In this document: positions 21,671 to 30,642 of the stretch, in pieces
Numbering within the stretch: position 1 is the stretch's first letter
Layout of the letters: the number at the start of each line of letters is the position of its first letter
Source: Coprinus comatus
Lineage: Eukaryota; Basidiomycota; Agaricomycetes; Agaricales; Agaricaceae
Assembly (NCBI GenBank): GCA_034638255.1
Contig: JAWPGT010000032.1
Location: 1 to 64,000 of the forward strand
Length of the DNA stretch: 64,000 nt
Reading direction: 5' to 3'
Notes under the pieces: generated by a model
Told to the model about the DNA's origin: nothing
Databases searched by the model: none
Seen by the model: the letters and a program-made list of their open reading frames with translations, nothing else
Made by a program: the position numbers and the translations under genes

Positions 21671-22900
21671 TTATCCTTCTTCTTCTTCATCTTCCTCTTC
21701 ATCTGCCTTGCTCATGATGGTACCCAAATACTGTCCAAACTCCGTGATACGATTTGCGGCATCGGAAATTCCCTCGGTGGTTCAGCGAAGTTCTCCTTGG
21801 AAGGAGACGATACTCTCTTGTAACAACTCCATCTGCACCAACCCACCTGCTACCGGACCCCGCAATTCCCGAACGATTTCCGTCAATGCAGAAACTTCCT
21901 GACGGAGGCCACAGAATTCTTCATGCAATTCCACAACCTCGTTGTGTGGGACAGGGGGCAGGGCAGGAGCGACGACCAGGACAACGGGCTAGGAAATTGT
22001 CAAGTAAGTCAGGAAATTCATCGGAAATTCACTTACCCGGATTTCCGCCGGTTCAACAATTTGAACTTGGTCATCATCAACGAGTTCTGTGGACTTCACC
22101 AACTTCAAATGTTTCTTCGACAATTTCCGGGCCAGCTTTTGCAAACCGACTGGAAGTTCAGTGGACTTCTTCTTGGCCAACTTAGATGGCCCAGCGACAG
22201 GAGCAGCGGTTTCGGGCTTCTTGGCGGGTTTCTTGGCTGCGACTTTTCTGGTTTTCCGGGGCTTGGTGATTTCCTCCCTGAGAGAGCACTTTGCTTTCTT
22301 CTCCACACAGTAGTCGCATGGCTGGGGATCTTCAACTCTATAGATCCGAGGACCCTGAACGCACCTGACTCCATCTGCCTGGCACAACAGACAAGGTTCC
22401 GCCGGAATTTTACCTACAGTCCAAGGCCTGAGTGGGTCATTGGCAGGTTCCTTGGCCTGCCGGTGAGCCTGTTTCCTTACAACCTTTTTCTCAACCTTCT
22501 CATCAACCTCCTTCTCCTTGTCTTCTTCGCCTTCATCCTCGTCATCTTCCGAATCTCCGTCCTCTGGACCGCTACTTCCATCATCATCGTCAGGGTCGCT
22601 GGGATTTCCCACTACCTCAATCTCCGGCAACTCAATCTCCTTTTCCTTTCCCTTCTTCTTGGGACTGGCTGTCGCAGCCATCGTTCCATCAGACTCCCGA
22701 CGACGTTTGGGAGCAGAAGTTCCGGCCGCCGGAATTGTTGACGCCGGAGTTTTGACCTGCAACAAAGTCGAATGCAGGGTTGGGGTCGAGGCACGAGCAA
22801 GTCGGGCACGACGAACTTCCACGAGTTCCTCCGTGGTGAGTGCCAAGTCCATGACATGAGGAGTAGTGGTGGTGCGAGTATTGGTGTTACTAGCAGGCAT
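21671..22900 (-). CDS. Antisense spliced ORF of chromovirus A, cysteine-rich protein
   Basis: On the opposite strand between pol and the 3' LTR. Exon 1 is 22037-22900 (288 codons, ATG 22900) and exon 2 is 21671-21988, joined in phase 0 by a GTAAGT donor and a TTTCCTAG acceptor. Exon 1 has a basic and then very acidic region, followed by a cysteine array: CLLCQADGVRC, then CDYC-x4-KAKC, with basic flanks rich in KK and RK. Exon 2 encodes an amphipathic, probably coiled-coil segment (EVVELHEEFCGLRQEV) and an acidic end. An in-frame TGA (21782-21784) cuts it about 35 codons early. Similar Cys-array ORFs accompany LTR elements in basidiomycetes as I recall, but the function is unknown. DNA or RNA binding is inference. 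Confidence 0.65.
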
Positions 22901-23036
22901 GGTAGAGAAAGTGGGTTAAGATGCAAACAGAAATTTTCAGGGTTCTTATAGGGAAGAACACATGTCCGGAAATGTCCGGACTTCTGAAGTCTAAAGTCTA
23001 ATTCGGCCTCGTGGCTCAGCTGTAAAGGGAAGGCAC

Positions 23037-23642
23037 TGTCATATTCCGTCCCGTCACATGACCGCTAACCCTGAATTCTGCCAAGTTCACCTATCACAAT
23101 TCCGATTAGATAGCAAATCTCCGGATTTCCGATCTTCCTGAATTTCCTAATTTCCAGATTTCCATTGTTCATTATTTATTCAAAGGGACTTTTCCGTCCT
23201 CCGGAAATTCCGGGTTTTTCTTATCTTGCTTATTCTTCGGTTATCAATTCTATTCAGTTTAGTTGACATTTCCATGCGTTTCCTATGCTTCTTAATTCTC
23301 CAATATTATGCCATTACTTTCCGTCTTCCGTTTTATCTACCTCCATTTGTATTTCTCCTCTGATTCGGATTTCCGTTATTCCTTATTACCTTTTTTATCC
23401 GTTACGGCATTTCGTATAAATAGTTCACTGCTATGTTTGTATTTCCTCAGTTTCAGAATCGACCTGATATACTCTTACTCTCCGTATCGTCTCAACCGTC
23501 TGCACTCTTACTTTTCCGGTCTTCCGGGAACTCTGCCGGAAGTCTTCCGGAAATTCGTAAATCAACCTTGTACAAATTCCGGAGGTGCAGCACACACGCT
23601 GAAGCCAAGGGTCACCCCTCTCGGTATTTTCAGTATTTAACA
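23037..23642 (+). repeat. Chromovirus A 3' LTR
   Basis: 606 bp, apparently identical to 15753-16358. It is preceded by a purine-rich stretch (AAAGGGAAGG, about 23023-23032) that could serve as the plus-strand primer. Confidence 0.95.
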
Positions 23643-23647
23643 GTCAC

Positions 23648-24266
23648 AGTGAACAAAATGTCCGGACGCGTGCCAATAGCAATGTACAACAATGATCTGA
23701 TCACCTGTTGGTACCTAGAACGGATGGAGGAGTTGATCGGCTTGTCGTTAGGAACTGGATAGTACCCTTCTGGCAGCGGAGTTCGCGCCGGTTTGGTATC
23801 ATGGTCAGAGCCAGTGATTTTAAACCTTTCCAGGATCTTTTCTAAATAAGCACATTGATCAAGATAGATCTTTCGATTAGCTCGATCTCTCCTGATGCGC
23901 ATACCGAGAAATTCTTTGACTTCTCCAAGGTCGCGGCATTCCCACTTTTTCATGAACTCTCCTTTAAGCTTTTTAAGCAGGGCGGAGTCATTTCCCATGA
24001 AAAGTATGTCGTCAACGTACACGACAGCAATGACAAACTTGCCATCTTTTTGACAATAAATATAAATACCGGCATCGGATTCACATCGCTTGAAACCTAG
24101 TTTGTTCATGGAAGATGCCATCTCCTTCCACCAGGCCAAGCCAGCTTGTTTAAGGCCGTACAATGCACGTCGTAACCTCCACACCATATGTTCCTTGCCC
24201 TTAAGTTTGAAACCTTTGGGTTGATCCATATAGATTTCCTCATCCAGTTTGCCATAGAGATATGCT
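23648..24266 (-). pseudogene. Copia reverse transcriptase, 3' portion
   Basis: Downstream half of the Copia RT, entering after the solo LTR with YLYGKLDEEIYMDQP. It contains LRRALYGLKQA, the catalytic YVDDILF, FLGMRI and the final RPDILF. It continues across chromovirus A into RNase H at 15748. The duplicated target bases create the apparent repeat at the junction. Confidence 0.9.
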
Positions 24267-24608
24267 TGTAAGCGCAGGATCGTAGAGGACGACGAGGCGA
24301 GCACGATGACGAAGGAATGGAAGGAAACGGTTAAGAAATGACTGAGATATAACACAAACACTGCAGACACTTGTATTAGACTAGAACATACAATAATTAC
24401 TACTCACCTGCAGACACTTGTATTAGACTAGAGAGTCTTCATGTGTCTGCAGGACGCTTCAGTAACGTGTGACGTGACATTGTGATGTCACAGAAAGCGG
24501 AAATAATCTACAAGTCCAAAACTCCAAACAGAGTATCCAGCCACAACTCTTCTAACCTCAACCAACAATAAGTACTGACCTTGGGGACTGTCTAGAGCAT
24601 TCCTGACA
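24267..24608. mobile_element. Solo LTR, 342 bp
   Basis: Begins TGTAAGCGCAGG and ends TCCTGACA (TG...CA), flanked by the 5-bp duplication ATGCT (24262-24266 and 24609-24613). Removing the LTR and one duplication restores the Copia RT reading frame at NVKTA-YLYGK. It holds two tandem copies of a 25-bp motif beginning CTGCAGACACTTG (about 24361 and 24411). There is no internal domain, so it is the scar of LTR-LTR recombination. The parent family is not otherwise present in the window. Confidence 0.85.
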
Positions 24609-26531
24609 ATGCTGTCTTTACATTGACAGACTCAATGTCCCAGTCTTCAAGGGCGGCTAACCTGAGCAGGATTCGAGTGGACTCATATCGTACTACTGGA
24701 GAAAATAGTTCATCAAAGTCGATGCCTTCGACTTGAGAAAATCCTTTAGCAACTAGTCTAGCACGTTTGCGACTGTCACTCTTTTCATTAAAGACCCATC
24801 TATTTTTTACGGTTTTCCTTCCTTCCGGAAGTTTCACCAACTCGTAAACTTGTCGCTTTTTCAGCGCATCTAGTTCTTCGAGACAAGCTTTGTGCCAGTG
24901 TTTACGTTCCTCTGGATTCAATTTTACAAGATCACAGAATTGCTCAGGAACTGTAGTTGAACTCACTTTTGCCAATAAAAAGTTCATCAATTCTAACCCC
25001 CCTTCCTTAGTAATCCATTGAATCTTACAATCTGCGTCTTCTTCCATTGCGTCAGGTTGTTGTTCCCTCGCATATTGCCATGAGGCATCCTTGTGTTGTC
25101 TGTGTATTTCATTGTGACGTTCTCGGACTTCCTCGGGTGAAATATGGAGTCAGATCGAGGAGTAGAACTTGGACTCGGTTGACGAATGGGTGATTCGGGA
25201 TCAGCGTATGATAACGCGTCATCATCATCTTCATCAGTGACTTCCTCAACTGTTGTTTTCCTAGGAGCGGGTTTGCTTGGACCGGGAACAGGAGGTTTTT
25301 GAGAAGTAGATGGTCCGGGAATCTAGGCGGTAATGGTGTTCTATCACTGTTGTCTTGTTGAGATGTGTCCATAGGATCATCAGGATAAAGATCAGGTGTA
25401 GTATCCTCGTCATCTTCATCAGACACCAGAGGAGGAGGATTTATTTTGGGGGTTTTTTGTAGAACCGGAGTCCTTACGTTTTTCGTGATCTGGCTTGCAT
25501 TTGGGATACCAGCCCTCGTCGAAAATAGCTGTTTTCGCAGTATAAATAACATTTCCCTTCTGATGTCGCATGAATGTATAGTTTGCGCCAGCATAACCAA
25601 GGAAGATCATTATTTCAGATCTGGGTGACAATTTGTCATCACGCGATTTCTTAGGAATGAAAACGTAAGCTACACAGCCAAACACGTGAAGTCCAGATAG
25701 ATCTGGCTTCTTCCCTGTTACCATTTCAGTGGGAGTTTTCCATTCAAGATATTTGATGGGAGTTCTATTATAACAATGAACTGCCGTATTAAGGGCAAAT
25801 TCCCACCAAGAATCTGGTAAGCATGCAGTAAGTCGCATGGCCTGCACCTTTTCCTGAAGTGTGCGGTTCAGTCTTTCTGCTCTACCGTTCTGCTGATGAA
25901 TGTGTGGTGCAGACGTCTCATGTACTATCCCTTTTGAGTGAAGGAATTCCTCAAGTTGTTTAGAGACATATTCGCCACCATTGTCTGTCCGGATACGCTT
26001 AATCGTTTTACCGAATTGCTTTTCCTCAAAGGCACAAAATCTTTCAAGTGCCGCAAAGGCATCAGATTTGGCTCGTAAAAGGAGGATCCAGGCATGGCTA
26101 GAATAGTCATCGTAGAACGTCATTGCCCACTTGTACTTGTGGTACGAGGTAACGGGGAATTCTAGAAGATCACTGTGGATCAATTCTAAAAATGACTTCG
26201 CTTGTGTCGAAGAAGGATGATGTGCATCATCGGACATTTTGCCTCGAGCACAACCATCACAAACTTGACGAGAGATAGGAATGTCGAACTCAGGTACTTT
26301 TTCTGAGTGTTTTGGAAGTTGTCGCAATATTTCCTTTCCAGGATGCGCCAATCGATGGTGCCAAAGATCATAAACAGATAATTTAGATGCACAATAAGAT
26401 AGCACCTGATTCACAGTATAGTGACGCACAATCCGGGTGTGAATGTGGTGGAGTGCATCCTCTAACTCTTTGAACACAGGTATGCGTGTAGCATGCATAA
26501 ATAATTTTCCGTTTGAACAAAATATATTGGT
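24609..26531 (-). pseudogene. Copia integrase and 5' part of RT
   Basis: The integrase frame (about 25419-26498, open in frame beyond) has the GAG-pre-integrase zinc-binding residues (HHRLAHPG, CDGCARGK) and the integrase core (FYDDYSSHAW, RTDNGGEY, HQQNGRAERLNRT), plus HVFGCVAYVFIP. It then loses frame in a Ser/Pro/Asp-rich linker; at least two shifts lie between about 25500 and 25080. RT resumes (24592-25047) with WHKACLEELDAL, KNRWVFNEK and ARLVAKGFSQ. Confidence 0.85.
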
Positions 26532-28601
26532 TCACTTTAAATTAGACTCACTCCTCATTCCTTGCAGCCATAAGGCGCCAGGTGAAATGATTCTAGTGGA
26601 GAGAGACACAATGTAATAGACTGGATACAGTGGAGTTGTTCTTGTAACTCCGTCTACTTCATGTTGAAAGAGGACTTTCCCACGGCCAGTAATGCCAATG
26701 AGTTTGTTGTTAGCAGTTCTAACATTGCCAAACACTCCTTCCTCTAACTTGATAAAGTTGCTTATATGCTGGGTGCAATTAAAGCTAGCGCCTGAATCAA
26801 GGAGCCAAGTAGCAGACTCTCTAGCATAATTAGGTTTTCCTTTGTCTTCACAGAAGTTGCATAAGCATTCAAGATCTTTTACCGGTTCATCACCACTTTC
26901 AGGATCTCTTAAATATTTTGCCGGTAAGACAAAAGGATCGCATAAAGAAACGGGAGAATCTATCGCATTTACAGAAACAGGAGAAGTTACATCAACAGTA
27001 GATACATGAGAACTAAATGTCCGACTATAGTCCGGCAGTCCATTACGGCGCACTAGAACATTGGGTCTGATGGAGCAATTTGTTTGTCTCCCCATTTGGT
27101 GGGGGCATCTCTGGATATCCCATTTAGTAAGGAAGAAATCTTGAGAAAAGAAAGGTACATACTCGTTATACCAACCATCATCAACCTTGTAATCCACATC
27201 AGCTTCGTAGTCCGGATCATTCATATAGGCATCAGCCTCGGAGATTGCTTCGGGGACATCAGAAGGAGGGACGTAAGAAGGAGACTCAGATCTGCACGTG
27301 GGGGACCCAGGTGTAGAAACCGAAGACGAATTAACTTCCTCTTCAGGAAGGATGTGTGACACCATCGCATCAAGCGATAGTGGAGGTGATGGAGGACAGG
27401 GTTCAACCAAGCTGAAGCCAAGGCGAGCACCCATCTTTTCGAAGACCTCTGTCTTCTTTTTCTGATACCAGGTACAACCGACCAGGTGCCCAGTAGGGGG
27501 AAGAAGAGTAGCACAAGGAGCAGGAGGCTCAACACCATGCACGACGACTTCATCTGCAGCCTTTTTCAAGGCTACTGCCCTGAGGCGGGGATCAGTAGTC
27601 TTCATCCTCTCAATGAGAGAACGAGTATTGGAAGGTTTGTTAGTGGGAGTCGTGAAAGACTCCAAGACAGCGGGTGACAAAATCATATCCACATTACCAG
27701 CATCCTCTTCAGTGTTGTTAGCCTTATTGCCTCCATGTTTTCCACGTCGATGCTTCTTCTTTTTATCCTTATCCCCCCCAGAAGCATCACCAGAACTGGA
27801 GTTCTGGGTCTGATTTGGTTTAGAACCACCAGATGACGACTTCTGTTGTTGCTGTTGTTGGGGCTGCTGAGAAGTGCCACCGGAGGATTTAGAATAGGGC
27901 TTTGCACCCTTATAGTTTTTAATGCCGGTAGAAGCGGCACGAGAAGCAGAAGCAGCACCACAGGAATCTCGCCATGCACCCATAATAGCATCAGAGACGA
28001 TCTGGACCGTTAAGGTCAAAAGGGAGTTACCATATTGAACGAGGAGAGCAGCACGAGTGGCACTCCATTGAGGAGGAATGCGTGTCATCAACATCAATGC
28101 ATGGAGGATTCCGGGGACGTTAATTGGGGGCGTGGCTTGCTCTAACTGCATGAAGTAGTTCCTAAAGGTGGCGATCTCCTTGGAGGGATCATTTACACCA
28201 GATAATCGGAACGAATCTGCAGAAGCATACAGCTCGTAAGCTGCACCTGCCGAAAATGTGCCGTAAACTCATCTCAGGTGTGTCCAGAGATCATCTGAGG
28301 TTGTTTCACCATGCTGAAGCATGTCATCGCTCAATTGGGAATTTAACATCCCAAGTGCAAATGCCTCAACGTTATCGAACTTTCGAATTTCATCAACATT
28401 CATGGGGGGTACCATAGCGGTATTGGCGGTTGCGGGGGAACCACCGACAGCTGCAGGCCTTGTGGCACTGCCATCGATCATTCTCGCTACACACCATCCA
28501 TCCATGTGGATCATGTTAGCAATGGACATAACACGTGCTGACCACACTTGGTAGTTGGCAGTGCCAGTGAGGACCGGGATTGAGGGGATCAAAGCGGCCA
28601 T
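26532..28601 (-). pseudogene. Copia Gag and protease
   Basis: Starts at ATG 28601 (MAALIPSIPVLTG; the usual Copia Gag opening with NYQVWSARV). A TGA at 28269 interrupts it, and the same frame continues to another TGA at 26532. It includes a Gly/Ser/Gln-rich linker with polyglutamine, a basic KKKKHRRGKHG nucleic-acid-binding patch and the protease motif WLLDSGASFN. The integrase at 26498 is in the same frame, so gag-PR-IN was one ORF. Confidence 0.85.
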
Positions 28602-28873
28602 GAGTAATGTTTGGAGATAAAAATCTACAACAAAACATGTGTCAGAACTATGAACTAAAGCTGCACTACATGCGCTATGTTCTACAGAGCTATGTGCTGC
28701 CCATCTAACCGAGTACGGTAAGGGGTTGCATAGAGAACACTGAGTGGGTCGACATCTCGAGCGAGCAGAACTCGGACTTCCCTCACAGGTGAATCCAGCT
28801 TCACCCTCGAGCTCTGAGCTACACGATGAGTAATACTCATCAAGTGCGCGTCGAGAGTCATACAGGCTAACCA

Positions 28874-28885
28874 GGGCCCATAACC
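28874..28885 (-). promoter_or_regulatory. Copia primer-binding site, initiator tRNA-Met half
   Basis: Minus strand GGTTATGGGCCC, directly against the 5' LTR. It is complementary, with one G-U pair, to the anticodon stem-loop region of eukaryotic initiator tRNA-Met (GGGCUCAUAACC). This is the half-tRNA priming known from Drosophila copia. Confidence 0.65.
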
Positions 28886-29124
28886 TGTTAAAACAAGAGT
28901 GTAGTGTATGAAACATGGGTAGGTATGACTCTGGACTTACTGAAGGTGTTGGTTGTTAGTAGAAAAGGAACTGAAGTATATAATGCAAGAGTACAAACTT
29001 ATATACATATTTACAGTGGTCTGTGCGAGAATATATTAGGTCACATGATATAGATCATGAAGATATATTCGTCAAGCGTGATGCCATACGAGAATGTCAT
29101 TGTAGAACTAATAATAGTTCAACA
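28886..29124 (-). repeat. Copia 5' LTR
   Basis: 239 bp, TG/CA bounded, aligned with 14831-15068 with about a dozen or more mismatches and one indel. Confidence 0.9.
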
Positions 29125-29478
29125 CCTCCTTGTCTCAAGGGTTCTTCCAACATGACCAACAAGGAAAATGATCCGACGCACAAGCGTGGCTTGTCCAAAG
29201 CTACCATGGCCATTATGATTCAGGATCCACCAGAAAAAAAAATGCCACAAGACGAAGACAAATCTACCGAAGAAAAATTTTCGGAATGAATACCTCGTTC
29301 GCCAATTTGCCGGCATTTGTAGAAGGGCCTTTAATTTTTCATCTTACCAACTCTCAGGTTTTCAGATCATTGGTTTGCTAAATGCCCATTGAATGTATTA
29401 CTGTACAATATATATTAACCTGATTTTCTCCACCCAGTTGTTAATCTAGTTCCACTGAAAGTCCTTTATTGTGTAACC
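29125..29478 (+). pseudogene. FunK1 kinase gene tail relic
   Basis: Nearly collinear with 43075-43430, the 3' end of the FunK1 gene: LKGSSN, KENDP, HKRGLSKATM, then the segment around FVEGPLIFH and its 3' flank. The Copia LTR abuts it on the left and chromovirus B interrupts the flank on the right after TAACC. It is only the C-terminal end, so no product is expected. Confidence 0.8.
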
Positions 29479-30113
29479 TGTTACGAGTCCACCCAAACCA
29501 CCGGCCCGTACCACCACCACCGAGGAAGATTTGTTCGCCATCTTCCCCGAACTCATTCCCAATAACGACACCATGGACGACTCCGCTTGACATACCATTC
29601 CCCGGTGACATCACGGTGACATCACTATGACATCGCTATGACCTAACGTCGAACTAAGTATGAGACTCCACTTATGCTTAGAAGTATACATTTCCCCAGC
29701 TCCCGTATTAGTTATCTGTTTCGTCATTTTACTCCTGTTGACTAATCTTTCATTGTATATGGAGTAAATAGTCCCCGACCCCGATGTCTCACCTACTCCT
29801 GTTGACAGTTCTAGCATTGTGTATGGAGTAGATTATAAAGCGATGACGAGTATTAGGTTATAATTAGTTAGTAGCTATTATTAGGTACATCCCTAGAATA
29901 GTATAAATACTCGATGTATTAGACGATTAAAGCCTCAAGCTTTAATCTCTTCTGTTGTAGCCCTTATACATCTCTGTCTCCATACCTCTCGGTCACTAGG
30001 TTGAAAGGCCTTGAGATTGCAGCAGAGTGTTTATTGATCGCACGTTCCTACACGACTGCACTCTAGCGTTTAAGTTCCAGGAGTGTTCAGCTTAACGGTT
30101 CGTGGTCATAACA
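29479..30113 (+). repeat. Chromovirus B 5' LTR
   Basis: 635 bp, TGTTACGAGTCC to GTCATAACA. Its first 110 bp are the coding end of the element's third ORF, carried along as LTR sequence. It contains TATAAATA at 29902 and a 9-bp hairpin at 29925-29947. Confidence 0.95.
29902..29948 (+). promoter_or_regulatory. TATA box, hairpin and RNA start of chromovirus B
   Basis: TATAAATA (29902-29909) is followed 35 bases on by AAGCTTTAATCT (29937-29948), the complement of the primer-binding site and the predicted RNA 5' end. GATTAAAGC (29925-29933) and GCTTTAATC (29939-29947) form a perfect 9-bp stem with a 5-base loop spanning the predicted start. Confidence 0.65.
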
Positions 30114-30115
30114 TT

Positions 30116-30127
30116 AGATTAAAGCTT
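30116..30127 (+). promoter_or_regulatory. Self-priming primer-binding site of chromovirus B
   Basis: AGATTAAAGCTT, two bases after the LTR end, is the exact reverse complement of AAGCTTTAATCT at 29937-29948. As in Tf1/sushi elements, the RNA 5' end can fold back to prime minus-strand synthesis. Confidence 0.8.
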
Positions 30128-30642
30128 CCCTTTCACTGGACCGGTAGGGTTATCCGGTCTCTCCCCCTTGGAACCGAACGGAGGATTGTCGAAACCCGGC
30201 AGTCAATCGATTCCCGTCATCTTGGAACTTGAAACGGCGTTACTTGTTCTGGTCTAACCGGTACCTCTTAGTGGTATACTGGTAGTCGTTATACCCGCTA
30301 ATCCCTGGTATAACGCGTCGCAGCTCACAAAGTGATACTCCTTCGCCGGAGCAAAGTGGGAAGTCTAGGTGTTTGAAATCCTAGCCAACCGGACCGCGGT
30401 GGGTTTGTACATCGCTGAAATCTACGCATTTAGTAAGTCGTAGTCAGGCCCCTTTAATTAGGACCCCCTGGCCGTCAAGCTCTAAGCGAGCGCAAGCTGT
30501 TAAGTCAGTAAAAGCTCTAAGCGAGCATTATCAAGCTGTTAGGCAGCAGTTCTCCCTTTTCCATTCCCAATCCATTCCTTACACCCCCACACTCCTTTAT
30601 AAAAACCTCTACCAATTCTTGGGCAACCACCAACTCTGAATC

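Larger units (their letters stand above)
15753..23642 (+). mobile_element. Chromovirus A (Ty3/gypsy LTR retrotransposon), 7.89 kb
   Basis: Complete insertion with 606-bp LTRs that look identical by eye, flanked by the 5-bp duplication GTCAC (15748-15752 and 23643-23647). Order: LTR, self-priming primer-binding site, gag, pol in the -1 frame (protease, RT, RNase H, integrase, chromodomain), an antisense spliced ORF, 3' LTR. Three in-frame TGA codons interrupt pol. It sits inside the RT/RNase H junction of the Copia element and is therefore younger than it. Confidence 0.95.
14831..29124 (-). mobile_element. Degraded Ty1/copia LTR retrotransposon, split by two later insertions
   Basis: Transcribed leftwards. 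The 5' LTR is 28886-29124, the 3' LTR 14831-15068. Order is gag, protease, integrase, reverse transcriptase, RNase H, diagnostic of Copia. The primer-binding site abuts the 5' LTR, and the purine tract CAGGGGAG (15069-15076, minus) abuts the 3' LTR. A solo LTR (24267-24608) splits the RT and a chromovirus (15753-23642) separates RT from RNase H. Each adds, with its duplication, a length of 3n+2, and after subtracting both the RT-RNase H frame is continuous. Stops at 28269 and 26532 and frameshifts near 25330-25500 make it non-functional. No target duplication is seen: TGTAT lies left and CCTCC right. Confidence 0.9.

Noticed and set aside
22089..22755. Long plus-strand frames opposite the antisense cysteine-rich gene
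   Set aside because: Shadow frames; the minus strand has the cysteine array and coherent splicing.
23005..23036. tRNA-like start (GTGGCTCAGCTG resembles an A box) beside the 3' LTR of chromovirus A
   Set aside because: No B box or foldable cloverleaf follows; the LTR begins at 23037. The stretch overlaps the purine tract.
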